From Alkalimonas delamerensis (lineage in GTDB: Bacteria; Pseudomonadota; Gammaproteobacteria; Enterobacterales; Alteromonadaceae), in assembly GCF_030717955.1 (NCBI RefSeq), contig NZ_JAUZVY010000001.1, forward strand, positions 186,001 through 250,000: a stretch of DNA of 64,000 nucleotides, written 5' to 3'. Shown one piece after another: positions 50,053 to 58,666 of the stretch. Made by a program: the position numbers and the translations under genes. Below the pieces are notes generated by a model. The model had not been told where the DNA came from. It ran no database searches and was given only the letters and a program-made list of their open reading frames with translations. Numbering within the stretch: position 1 is the stretch's first letter; each line of letters opens with the position of its first letter.

Positions 50053-51777
50053 ATGCTGACCAAGCAGTTAAAACAACGTCCGGTGCCGGCGCAGTCGTTG
50101 AGCGCCGATTTACACCCGGTATTGCAGCGGCTCTATTTAAGCCGTGGCATCCAGGATGTCAAAGCCTTGAGTCGTGCGGCGGCCGATCTGGCCGACTGGC
50201 AGCAATTAAAGGGCATTGATGCGGCCACCGAGCTGCTGCAAGCAGCGCTTGAGCAGCAGCAACACATTGTCATTGTCGGGGACTTTGATGCCGATGGCGC
50301 GACCAGCACGGCCGTTTTGATGGCGGGGCTGAAAGCTTTTGGTTTTAAGTACCTGGAATACCTGGTGCCGAATCGTTTCGAGTACGGCTACGGGTTAAGC
50401 CCGGAAATCGCCGAGCTGGCGGTGGCGCAAGGGGCTGAGCTTATCATCACCGTGGATAACGGTATTTCGGCCATCGAGGGCGTGGCGGTTGCCAAGGCCG
50501 CCGGGGTGAAAGTGCTGGTCACCGATCATCACCTGGCCGGCAGCGAGTTGCCTGCGGCCGACGCCATTGTCAATCCCAATCAGCCGGGCTGCGAATTCCC
50601 CAGCAAAGCGCTGGCAGGGGTCGGGGTAGCCTTTTACCTGCTGTTAGCGCTGCGGGCCCGTTTGCGTGAGCAGGGCTGGTTTCAGAGCAAGCAGCTGACA
50701 GAACCCAATCTGGCCGAGCTGCTGGATCTGGTGGCTCTGGGCACAGTGGCCGATGTGGTGCCATTGGACAGCAACAACCGTATTTTGGTGCATCAGGGCT
50801 TGCAGCGTATTCGTTCTGGGCGTTGCCGGCCTGGCATTCAGGCATTGATCGATGTGGCCAACCGCAGTGCCAGCCGCTTAACCGCCAGCGATTTTGGCTT
50901 TGCGTTGGCACCCAGGCTGAATGCGGCTGGCCGGTTGGATGACATGTCACTGGGCATCAGCTGTTTGTTGGCACCGGAGCTTGGCCAGGCCCGCGAGCTG
51001 GCGTCCAGGCTCGATGAGCTCAATGTGGAGCGGCGGGCTATTGAGCAGAGCATGCAAGCAGAGGCCCAGCAGTTTTTGCGGCAGCTGTCGTTGCAGCAAA
51101 GCGAGCTGCCGGCTTGTTTGTGCCTCTATCGGGCCGATTGGCATCAGGGTGTGATTGGCATACTGGCCGGACGCATCAAAGAGCAATACCACCGGCCGGT
51201 GATTGTCTTTGCCGAGGGCGATGCTGGTGAGCTCAAAGGCTCGGCCCGTTCCATTCCAGGCCTGCACATCCGCGACATGCTGGAAGCCATTGCCAGCCAG
51301 TATCCGGGCTTGCTGAAAAAATTTGGTGGCCATGCGATGGCGGCCGGTTTGACCATTGATGCGGATCGGTTCGATACCTTCCAGTTGGCACTCGATTTTA
51401 TCGCCAGCCGCTGGGTAAGTGAGGACATGCTGCAAGCCGAGCTATTGACCGATGGCGAACTGCCGCAGGATTGCATGGCACTGGAGTTTGCCAACTTGCT
51501 GCAACAAAGCGGCCCCTGGGGCCAGGCCTTCCCAGAGCCGGTGTTTGAAGGTGAGTTCAGGCTGGTGCAGCAAAAGGTGCTGGCTGATAAGCATTTAAAA
51601 CTGATGCTGCAGCACAGCTCTGGCCAATTGCTGGATGCCATCTGGTTTAATGCCGACCGTCGCAACTGGCCGGATGTCAATGTGCAGCAAGTCCGGCTGG
51701 CCTATCAGCTGGACATCAATGAGTACCGCCAGCAGCAAAACCTGCAATTGCTGGTGCGGCACATGATGGCCGTATAA
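50053..51777 (+). CDS. recJ: Single-stranded-DNA exonuclease RecJ
   Basis: RecJ degrades single-stranded DNA 5' to 3' in recombination and repair. The 574-residue protein has the DHH-family motifs GDFDADGATST, TVDNGISA, VTDHHL and a DHHA1 domain with GHAMAAGLTID. It lies 3 bp after dsbC. Confidence 0.97.
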   Translation: MLTKQLKQRPVPAQSLSADLHPVLQRLYLSRGIQDVKALSRAAADLADWQQLKGIDAATELLQAALEQQQHIVIVGDFDADGATSTAVLMAGLKAFGFKYLEYLVPNRFEYGYGLSPEIAELAVAQGAELIITVDNGISAIEGVAVAKAAGVKVLVTDHHLAGSELPAADAIVNPNQPGCEFPSKALAGVGVAFYLLLALRARLREQGWFQSKQLTEPNLAELLDLVALGTVADVVPLDSNNRILVHQGLQRIRSGRCRPGIQALIDVANRSASRLTASDFGFALAPRLNAAGRLDDMSLGISCLLAPELGQARELASRLDELNVERRAIEQSMQAEAQQFLRQLSLQQSELPACLCLYRADWHQGVIGILAGRIKEQYHRPVIVFAEGDAGELKGSARSIPGLHIRDMLEAIASQYPGLLKKFGGHAMAAGLTIDADRFDTFQLALDFIASRWVSEDMLQAELLTDGELPQDCMALEFANLLQQSGPWGQAFPEPVFEGEFRLVQQKVLADKHLKLMLQHSSGQLLDAIWFNADRRNWPDVNVQQVRLAYQLDINEYRQQQNLQLLVRHMMAV

Positions 51778-51798
51778 ACGGCGAAAACTGCTGCCCTT

Positions 51799-51826
51799 GG
51801 CGTGGAAATTTGCTACAATCCACGCC
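51799..51826 (+). terminator. Hairpin between recJ and prfB that encloses a -10-like element
   Basis: GGCGTGG (51799-51805) and CCACGCC (51820-51826) form a 7-bp stem, followed by AATTTTTT. The 14-base loop holds TACAAT (51814-51819), a good -10. The element may end recJ transcripts while also being part of the prfB promoter. Confidence 0.5.
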
Positions 51827-51858
51827 AATTTTTTATGAGCGCAGCAAGGTTTTCCGTC

Positions 51859-52957
51859 ATGTTTGAAGTCAACCCCATTCACCAGAGTATCAAAGATGTT
51901 ACCGAGCGCACTGCTGTGCTTCGGGGGTATCTTTGACTTCGATACCAAGCAAGAGCGCTTAGAGGAAGTCAGCCGCGAGCTGGAAGACCCGGCCATTTGG
52001 AATGAACCGGAAAAAGCCCAGGCGCTTGGCAAAGAGCGCTCGGCGTTGGAGCAGGTGGTTAGTACCATTCAAAAGCTGGAGCAGGGCGTAGAAGACGTTG
52101 CCGGCTTGCTGGAATTGGCCGTTGAAGCGGACGACGAAGATACCTTCGAAGAAGCCAAAGCCGAATTGGCTGAGCTGGTGCAGCAGCTGGAGCTGCTGGA
52201 GTTTCGCCGGATGTTCTCCGGCAAGCACGATGCGTCCGATTGCTATCTGGATATTCAATCTGGCTCCGGTGGAACCGAGGCACAGGATTGGGCCAGCATG
52301 CTGATGCGGATGTATTTGCGCTGGGGCGAGGAAAAAGGCTTTAACCCCGAGTTGTACGAAGTCACCGATGGCGATGTTGCCGGCATCAAAGGTTGCACCA
52401 TCAAGTTCAGTGGTGAGTACGCCTACGGCTGGTTGCGCACTGAGACCGGTGTGCACCGGCTGGTGCGCAAAAGCCCGTTCGACTCCGGCAATCGCCGTCA
52501 TACCTCTTTTGCCTCGGTGTTTGTGGCACCGGAAGTGGACGACGACATTGAAATCGACATCAATCCGGCGGATTTGCGCATTGACACTTACCGCGCGTCT
52601 GGCGCCGGTGGTCAGCACGTCAACCGGACCGACTCAGCCATCCGGATCACCCACTTGCCAACCAATACGGTGGTGCAGTGCCAGAATGATCGCTCTCAGC
52701 ACAAAAACCGCGATAACGCCTTCAAACAGCTGCGTGCCAAGTTGTACGAGCTGGAGCTGCAAAAGCAAAATGCGGAAAAGCAGGCGCTGGAAGACAGCAA
52801 GTCCGACATCGGCTGGGGCAGTCAGATCCGTTCCTACGTGCTGGACGACTCCCGCATCAAGGATTTGCGCACCGGCGTTGAGACCCGCAACACCCAATCG
52901 GTGCTGGATGGCGATCTGGATAAATTTATCGAAGCCAGCTTGAAAGCCGGCTTATAA
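51859..52957 (+). CDS. prfB: Peptide chain release factor 2, with programmed +1 frameshift
   Basis: RF2 ends translation at UGA and UAA. Translation starts at ATG 51859 and reaches an in-frame TGA at 51934-51936 as codon 26. The frameshift site CTTTGAC (51931-51937) follows a Shine-Dalgarno-like GGGGG, so ribosomes slip +1 after CTT and continue from GAC at 51935 to make about 365 residues, the E. coli length. The GGQ catalytic motif is in SGAGGQHVNRTDSA, and the stop-recognition motif SPF is in RKSPFDSG. This autoregulates RF2: low RF2 favours the slip. It is not a pseudogene. Confidence 0.97.
51931..51937 (+). promoter_or_regulatory. prfB +1 programmed frameshift site
   Basis: The heptamer CTTTGAC with an upstream GGGGG and the internal UGA is the conserved RF2 autoregulatory slippery site. 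Confidence 0.95.
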
Positions 52958-52997
52958 CTGACAACACGCTTTTACTTACAACACTCAGGAATCAAAC

Positions 52998-54515
52998 ATG
53001 GCCGAACAGCAGAACCAAGATAACGAAATTCAGGACGTTAATAAGCTGATTGCTGAGCGAAAGCATAAATTGGCGGCACTGCGCGAAGACGGTTTTCTGT
53101 TCCCGAACGATTTTCGGCGTGACAGCATTTCCAGCGATTTGATTGCCAAATATGGGCACCTTAGCAAGGAAGAGCTGGAAGAGCAGAAAATCACTGTCAG
53201 TCTGGGTGGCCGTATTATGACCCGGCGCATCATGGGCAAAGCCAGCTTTACCACCATTGCGGATATGGGCGGTAAAATTCAGCTCTATGTTGCCCGGGAC
53301 AGCCTACCAGAAGGCGTGTACAACGAGCAATTCAAAAAGTGGGACCTGGGCGATATCATTGGTGCCCGCGGCCACTTATTTAAAACCCAGACCGGTGAAT
53401 TAACGGTCTGGCTGACGGACATTCGCTTGCTGACCAAAGCGCTGCGCCCCCTGCCGGATAAGTTCCATGGCTTAACCGATAACGAAGCACGGTATCGCCA
53501 GCGTTATCTGGATTTAATTTCCAACGAGCAATCGCGCAAAACTTTTTTGGTGCGCAGCAAAACCGTGGCCTATATCCGTCGCTTTTTCAATGATGAAGGC
53601 TTTTTAGAAGTCGAAACGCCCATGCTGCAAGGCATTCCAGGCGGTGCCTCGGCACGCCCGTTTGAAACCCGCCACAATGCGCTGGATATGCAGATGTTTT
53701 TGCGTATTGCGCCCGAGCTGTATTTAAAGCGGCTGGTGGTCGGTGGCTTTGAAAAAGTATTTGAGCTCAATCGTAACTTCCGCAATGAAGGGGTCTCGAC
53801 TCGTCATAACCCGGAATTTACCATGTTGGAGTTTTACTGGGCCTATGCCGATTACAACGACTTAATGGACTTAACGGAGAAGTTGTTTCGTGGTCTGGCG
53901 CTGGAAGTGCTGGGCAGCACCGAAGTGCCCTATCAGGGCGAGGTGTTTGATTTTGGCAAGCCCTTTGCCCGGATGTCGGTCACCGAGTCGATTTTGCATT
54001 ACAACCCGACGGTAACCAAAGAGCAGCTGGCAACGCGTGAAGCCGTGGCTGAACTGGCGAAAAGTCTGGGGATTGAAGTCAAAGCCAACTACGGCCATGG
54101 CCGTATTCTGATGGAGGTGTTTGACGAGTTGGTGGAAACCAAGTTGCGTCATCCTACCTTTATCACTGAGTACCCGGCCGAGGTATCACCGCTGGCGCGT
54201 CGTAATGACCATAACCCGGAGATTACCGACCGCTTTGAATTCTTTATTGGTGGCCGCGAGCTGGGGAATGGTTTTAGCGAGCTCAACGATGCCGAAGATC
54301 AGGCCGAGCGCTTTTTGGAGCAAGTGAAACAAAAAGATGCCGGTGACGATGAGGCCATGTTCTACGACGAAGACTTTGTGACTGCACTTGAGCACGGCTT
54401 GCCGCCAACGGCTGGTCAGGGCATTGGGATAGACCGCCTGGTGATGCTGTTGGCCGATGCGGCTTCGATTCGGGATGTGATTCTGTTCCCGCACATGCGG
54501 CCAGAAACGAAGTAA
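52998..54515 (+). CDS. lysS: Lysyl-tRNA synthetase, class II
   Basis: LysS charges tRNA-Lys. The 505-residue protein has an OB-fold anticodon-binding domain (about 60-150) and class II motifs: motif 1 in RRFFNDEGFLEVETPML, motif 2 in FRNEGVSTRHNPEFTMLE and motif 3 in GLPPTAGQGIGIDRLVML. It lies 40 bp after prfB, the usual order. Confidence 0.98.
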   Translation: MAEQQNQDNEIQDVNKLIAERKHKLAALREDGFLFPNDFRRDSISSDLIAKYGHLSKEELEEQKITVSLGGRIMTRRIMGKASFTTIADMGGKIQLYVARDSLPEGVYNEQFKKWDLGDIIGARGHLFKTQTGELTVWLTDIRLLTKALRPLPDKFHGLTDNEARYRQRYLDLISNEQSRKTFLVRSKTVAYIRRFFNDEGFLEVETPMLQGIPGGASARPFETRHNALDMQMFLRIAPELYLKRLVVGGFEKVFELNRNFRNEGVSTRHNPEFTMLEFYWAYADYNDLMDLTEKLFRGLALEVLGSTEVPYQGEVFDFGKPFARMSVTESILHYNPTVTKEQLATREAVAELAKSLGIEVKANYGHGRILMEVFDELVETKLRHPTFITEYPAEVSPLARRNDHNPEITDRFEFFIGGRELGNGFSELNDAEDQAERFLEQVKQKDAGDDEAMFYDEDFVTALEHGLPPTAGQGIGIDRLVMLLADAASIRDVILFPHMRPETK

Positions 54516-54532
54516 TAGCTTAGTCTTTCAGC

Positions 54533-54566
54533 AAAGCCCGGCTGGACTCCCAGCCGGGCTTTTTTG
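54533..54566 (+). terminator. Bidirectional terminator between lysS and ispB
   Basis: AAAGCCCGGCTGG (54533-54545) pairs perfectly with CCAGCCGGGCTTT (54550-54562), followed by more T. It can serve both convergent genes. Confidence 0.92.
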
Positions 54567-54582
54567 CATCAGATGGAAGCGT

Positions 54583-55557
54583 TCAGCTGGAGCGTCCGAC
54601 TGATAAATCAGCCAGCTGCAGTAAGGCTGCTTTGTAGGGGCTGTCAGGCAGAACCGTCAGGGCGGCTTTGGCTTTTTCTGCTTCCTGCTCGGCTTTTTGC
54701 CGGGTGTAGTCAAAGGCACCGGTCTGCTGCATTGCGGCCATAATGGCATCCAAATGCTGCAAGCCATTCCCCTCAGTAATGACACTTCGGATCAAGGCTT
54801 GCTGCTCGCTGTTGCCATGCTGTAAGGCGTGAATTAATGGCAGTGTCGGTTTGCCCTCGGCCAAATCATCACCGATGTTCTTACCCAACTCGGCTTGGTC
54901 TGCCTGGTAATCCAGCACGTCATCAATCAGTTGGAAAGCGGTGCCCAAATGCACGCCATAGGCACGCATGGCGTTCACCACCGGTTCAGGCTGATCGGCC
55001 AAAATAGCAGCCAGTTCGGTGGCGGCTTCAAACAGTTTGGCGGTTTTGCAATAAATGACTTGCAGGTAGTTGGCTTCGCTGGTGTCGGCATCGTGCACAT
55101 TCATCAACTGCAAGACTTCGCCTTCAGCAATTTTATTGGTGGCATCAGCTAAAATGGCCATCACCTCCATCCGCTTGAGCGACACCATCAGCTGGAAAGC
55201 GCGGGTGTAAAGGAAGTCCCCGACCAGCACACTGGCCTGGTTGCCAAAGACGGCATTGGCTGTTTCCTTGCCCCTGCGTAAGGTGGATTCGTCCACCACG
55301 TCGTCATGCAGCAGTGTTGCGGTGTGAATAAACTCGATGATGGTGGCCAGGGTAATGTGATCCTTGCCCTGATAGCCAACAGCGCGCGCAGCCAGTGTAG
55401 CCAGTAAGGGGCGTAAGCGTTTGCCGCCACTGTTGACAATGTAAATGCCTAGCTGGTTAATTAACGCTACATCCGATGTCAGCTGGGAAAAAATATGATG
55501 GTTGACTGCTGTCATATCGTCCTGAGACAACTGCCGGATCTGCTCTGGTAACATCAA
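54583..55557 (-). CDS. ispB: Octaprenyl diphosphate synthase
   Basis: IspB makes the polyprenyl tail of ubiquinone and menaquinone. The 324-residue trans-prenyltransferase has both aspartate-rich motifs, LLHDDVVDESTLRRG and QLIDDVLDYQ, and the GGKRLRPLL substrate-binding segment. It is divergent from rplU, the conserved ispB/rplU-rpmA-obgE arrangement. Confidence 0.96.
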   Translation of the reverse strand: MMLPEQIRQLSQDDMTAVNHHIFSQLTSDVALINQLGIYIVNSGGKRLRPLLATLAARAVGYQGKDHITLATIIEFIHTATLLHDDVVDESTLRRGKETANAVFGNQASVLVGDFLYTRAFQLMVSLKRMEVMAILADATNKIAEGEVLQLMNVHDADTSEANYLQVIYCKTAKLFEAATELAAILADQPEPVVNAMRAYGVHLGTAFQLIDDVLDYQADQAELGKNIGDDLAEGKPTLPLIHALQHGNSEQQALIRSVITEGNGLQHLDAIMAAMQQTGAFDYTRQKAEQEAEKAKAALTVLPDSPYKAALLQLADLSVGRSS

Positions 55558-55670
55558 AAAACCGCTTCATGAAAGTGATGAAATTGCGGCAATTCTACAC
55601 CATGGTGCGAAGGGACACCAAGTGAAACGGGATCCTTTTGCCGGTACAGGGATCTTTTTCGAAATTGCAC

Positions 55671-55699
55671 TTGCGAGCTCAGGGGAAATTGCGTACAAT
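55671..55699 (+). promoter_or_regulatory. Promoter of rplU-rpmA
   Basis: TTGCGA and TACAAT are separated by 17 bp. A leader follows with a CACGCCT (55723-55729) / AGGCGTG (55744-55750) hairpin just before the ribosome binding site, a candidate site of autogenous control by L21. Confidence 0.65.
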
Positions 55700-55768
55700 T
55701 CGCGCCCTGTGAATTGAATTAACACGCCTCTTCTTTTATGCACAGGCGTGCTTTGTACGGAGTTAACT

Positions 55769-56077
55769 ATGTACGCGGTTTTCCAAAGTGGTGGTAAACA
55801 GCACCGTGTGACTGAAGGTCAGACCCTGCGTCTGGAAAAGCTGGATTTAGATGCCGGCGCCACAGTTGAATTTACCCCTTTGATGGTAGCGAATGGTGAG
55901 AACATCAGCATCGGTACCCCTGTTGTTGAAGGCAGCAAAGTGGTTGCGGAAGTGGTCAGTCATGGCCGTCACGATAAAATCAAAATCGTGAAGTTCCGTC
56001 GTCGTAAGCATTCACGTAAGCAGATGGGCCACCGTCAGTGGTTCACTGAAGTGAAAATTACCAGCATCAGCGCGTAA
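55769..56077 (+). CDS. rplU: 50S ribosomal protein bL21
   Basis: This 102-residue protein binds 23S rRNA. It begins MYAVFQSGGKQHRVTEGQ and contains FRRRKHSRKQMGHRQ near the C-terminus, both diagnostic. ATG 55769 follows GGAGT; an in-frame start at 55748 is not conserved. Confidence 0.97.
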   Translation: MYAVFQSGGKQHRVTEGQTLRLEKLDLDAGATVEFTPLMVANGENISIGTPVVEGSKVVAEVVSHGRHDKIKIVKFRRRKHSRKQMGHRQWFTEVKITSISA

Positions 56078-56094
56078 TCGAGGAGTACTGAACC

Positions 56095-56352
56095 ATGGCA
56101 AGTAAAAAAGGTGTAGGTAGTACCCGTAACGGTCGCGATTCAGAAGCTAAACGCTTAGGTGTTAAGCGCTTCGGTGGTGAGTCTGTTTTAGCGGGTAACA
56201 TCATTGTCCGTCAGCGTGGAACCAAGTTCCACGCCGGTAATAACGTAGGCATGGGCCGTGACCATACCTTGTTTGCCCTGACCGACGGCAAAGTCCAGTT
56301 TGAAGTGAAAGGCGAGCACAATCGCAAATACATCAGCATTGTTGCTGAGTAA
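56095..56352 (+). CDS. rpmA: 50S ribosomal protein bL27
   Basis: L27 reaches the peptidyl-transferase centre. The 85-residue protein begins MASKKGVGSTRNGRDSEAKR, the full family N-terminus, with no sign of the cleaved leader found in Firmicutes. GAGGAG precedes the ATG, 17 bp after rplU. Confidence 0.98.
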   Translation: MASKKGVGSTRNGRDSEAKRLGVKRFGGESVLAGNIIVRQRGTKFHAGNNVGMGRDHTLFALTDGKVQFEVKGEHNRKYISIVAE

Positions 56353-56367
56353 GCTTCTTACTGCACG

Positions 56368-56395
56368 AAAACCCCGCCTTGTTGCGGGGTTTTTT
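56368..56395 (+). terminator. Terminator of rplU-rpmA
   Basis: AAAACCCCGC (56368-56377) pairs with GCGGGGTTTT (56384-56393) around CTTGTT, followed by T residues. Confidence 0.9.
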
Positions 56396-56410
56396 GTTTT
56401 TAAGCCGCCT

Positions 56411-56437
56411 TTGTCCAAGGGCACTTTGGTATATACT
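56411..56437 (+). promoter_or_regulatory. Candidate promoter of obgE
   Basis: TTGTCC and TATACT (56432-56437) are separated by 15 bp, slightly short. It lies just after the rpmA terminator. Confidence 0.35.
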
Positions 56438-56491
56438 AGTGGCTGGTCATCCAGTAATGGATCAGCGAGTGATGGAATCAGGTAACCACAA

Positions 56492-57652
56492 ATGAAATTT
56501 GTTGATGAAGCCGTAATCCGGGTCGAAGCCGGCGATGGCGGGAACGGAATAATCAGTTTTCTGCGCGAAAAATTTATTGCCAAAGGCGGTCCCAATGGCG
56601 GCGATGGCGGCGATGGCGGTGATGTCTATTTGGTGGCCGATACCAATCTGAACACTTTGGTGGATTATCAGTTTGAACGCTTTCACCGGGCTGAGCGTGG
56701 CCAGAATGGTATGAGTAAAAACTGCACCGGTAAACGCGGTGATGATTTGGAGTTGCGGGTACCGGTAGGCACCCGTGCCATCGATGTCGATACCAACGAG
56801 GTGATTGGTGACCTGACCAAAGCAGGACAGCGGTTGCGGGTTGCCAAAGGTGGCTGGCATGGCCTTGGCAATGCACGTTTTGCCAGCAGCACCAACCGTG
56901 CGCCGCGCAAAAAGACCAATGGTACCCCTGGTGAAATCCGTAACCTGCAATTGGAATTGATGTTGCTGGCTGATGTCGGTTTGTTGGGACTGCCCAATGC
57001 TGGCAAATCCACCCTGATCCGCTCTGTGTCGGCCGCGAAACCGAAAGTAGCGGATTATCCTTTTACCACCCTGGTGCCCAATCTGGGTGTGGTACGGGTC
57101 GATGCGCATCGCTCCTTTGTGATTGCCGACATACCGGGGCTGATTGAAGGGGCCGCAGAAGGTGCTGGTCTGGGTATTCAGTTTTTGCGCCACCTGGAGC
57201 GCTGCCGGCTGTTGATTCACTTAGTGGATGTGTTGCCAGCAGATGGTTCGGATCCGGCCGATAACGCCCGCGTGATTGTGCAGGAGCTGGCCAAGTACAG
57301 CGAGAAGCTGGCTGCTAAGCCACGCTGGCTGGTATTTAATAAAACCGACCTGGTGCTCGAAGACGAGTTGGCAGAGATCCAGCAACGGGTGATTGCCGAG
57401 CTGGGCTGGCAACAGCCGGTGTACAGCATTGCTGCAGCCAGCAGTACCGGGACCAAAGAGCTGGCGAAAGCGGTGTTTGACTATTTGGATGAATTACCGC
57501 GTGAACAGGACTCTCAGCCAGCTGCAGATCCGGAAGCCTTTAAGTGGCACGATGACGAGCCTGCTGCACTCGAACAACCCCATCCTGTCGATGAAGATGA
57601 CGATGACTTTGATGACGATGATTATGATGTCGAAGTGATTTACCAGCGTTAA
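56492..57652 (+). CDS. obgE: GTPase ObgE/CgtA
   Basis: Obg is an essential GTPase in 50S assembly, replication control and stress response. The 386-residue protein has the glycine-rich Obg fold (about 1-159; GGPNGGDGGDGGDV), a G domain with GLPNAGKSTLI, DIPGLIEGAAEGAGLG and NKTDL, and a very acidic C-terminal tail (VDEDDDDFDDDDYD). It lies 9 bp before folA, which suggests co-transcription. Confidence 0.97.
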   Translation: MKFVDEAVIRVEAGDGGNGIISFLREKFIAKGGPNGGDGGDGGDVYLVADTNLNTLVDYQFERFHRAERGQNGMSKNCTGKRGDDLELRVPVGTRAIDVDTNEVIGDLTKAGQRLRVAKGGWHGLGNARFASSTNRAPRKKTNGTPGEIRNLQLELMLLADVGLLGLPNAGKSTLIRSVSAAKPKVADYPFTTLVPNLGVVRVDAHRSFVIADIPGLIEGAAEGAGLGIQFLRHLERCRLLIHLVDVLPADGSDPADNARVIVQELAKYSEKLAAKPRWLVFNKTDLVLEDELAEIQQRVIAELGWQQPVYSIAAASSTGTKELAKAVFDYLDELPREQDSQPAADPEAFKWHDDEPAALEQPHPVDEDDDDFDDDDYDVEVIYQR

Positions 57653-57661
57653 GGAGTCCGG

Positions 57662-58150
57662 ATGATTTCAATGATTGCGGCGATGGCCAAGGACAGAGTG
57701 ATTGGCCTGAACAACAGCATGCCCTGGCATATGCCGGCCGATTTGCAGCACTTTAAGCGATTGACGACCGGTAAAACCGTATTGATGGGGCGCAAAACCT
57801 ACGATTCCATTGGTCGGGCGCTGCCAAATCGCCGCAATCTGGTGGTCAGTAGGCAGCCAGCGCCTGCCAACACGGAAGCAGAGTGGTTCAGCAGCCTGGA
57901 GCAGGCCTTAGCGGCTACCCGTCCGGATGAGGAAGTGATGGTCATGGGCGGTGCTGAAATTTACCGCCAATGCCTGGCGAAAGCAAAGCGCCTTTACCTG
58001 ACTCAAATTGATGCTGAACTGACAGGTGATACCTGGTTTCCGGATTACCAAGCGGTTGCTGACTGGCGGGTGTTGGCCTCGGAGTCGCACCCGGCAGATG
58101 CCAAAAATCCGTTTTCGTATCAGTTTATTATCTTAGAGCGGCTGGGATAG
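57662..58150 (+). CDS. folA: Dihydrofolate reductase
   Basis: FolA reduces dihydrofolate with NADPH. The 162-residue protein keeps MIAAMAKDRVIGLNNSMPWH, the substrate aspartate in PADLQHFK, NADPH-binding GRKTYDSIGR and VMGGAEIYRQ. It is chromosomal type I. Its usual neighbour apaH is 2.7 kb away on the other strand, separated by a DUF3718 gene and a chemoreceptor. Confidence 0.97.
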   Translation: MISMIAAMAKDRVIGLNNSMPWHMPADLQHFKRLTTGKTVLMGRKTYDSIGRALPNRRNLVVSRQPAPANTEAEWFSSLEQALAATRPDEEVMVMGGAEIYRQCLAKAKRLYLTQIDAELTGDTWFPDYQAVADWRVLASESHPADAKNPFSYQFIILERLG

Positions 58151-58224
58151 CTGCCGAACATTTGCGCATAGTGCTACATGTTGCTACTATGAAATCATTG
58201 CACGATGTATTTGAGGAGACGTCG

Positions 58225-58599
58225 ATGAAGTTGTTGCCTTCCATTGTCTGTAGTGCCATGGTCGCAGGGGCCATGTTATTTTCACCGGTTGCATCAGCCG
58301 ATCAGCAATTGGCCGCGTCCATGTGTGACTTTGTGGCTGCGGATGATCGGAACCGCTTTCGCAAAGTGTTGAGCGACTACCGTTTGCGCTTGCGCAATAT
58401 CTACGATGGAGTGGTTTGTAATGGGGAAAGTTTGATTCGTCATGCGTTTCGTAATGATGCCAATGACGTCGGCGAGTTTATTATCCGTCAGCTGCCTGGC
58501 TCTCAGATCGCGGATTCAGGCGATGTAGAGTGGGCTCAAGCCAATGGTTTTGGCGATACCGCTTTATTTGCTTCACTGCAAGATAGGGCTGGTAGTTAA
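58225..58599 (+). CDS. DUF3718 exported protein
   Basis: A signal peptide (about 1-22, ending VASA) precedes a small protein, 124 residues in total, of the DUF3718 family found in Alteromonadales. Family features include two cysteines (MCDFVAADDRNRFRKVL and YDGVVCNGESLIRHA) that may form a disulfide. Function is unknown. GAGGAGA precedes ATG 58225; an upstream GTG at 58162 is unlikely. Confidence 0.82.
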   Translation: MKLLPSIVCSAMVAGAMLFSPVASADQQLAASMCDFVAADDRNRFRKVLSDYRLRLRNIYDGVVCNGESLIRHAFRNDANDVGEFIIRQLPGSQIADSGDVEWAQANGFGDTALFASLQDRAGS

Positions 58600-58618
58600 C
58601 TCCCTCTTTTTCGTGAAT

Positions 58619-58649
58619 AAAAAAATCCGCCTAACAGGCGGATTTTTTT
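58619..58649 (+). terminator. Bidirectional terminator after the DUF3718 gene
   Basis: AAAAAAATCCGCCT (58619-58632) pairs perfectly with AGGCGGATTTTTTT (58636-58649) around AAC. It would also serve the convergent chemoreceptor gene. Confidence 0.92.
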
Positions 58650-58666
58650 ATGGCTGCGCAATCCAC

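Noticed and set aside
51859..51936. prfB as a pseudogene because of an early in-frame TGA
   Set aside because: The TGA lies in the conserved CTTTGAC slippery site after a GGGGG element, the normal RF2 programmed frameshift.
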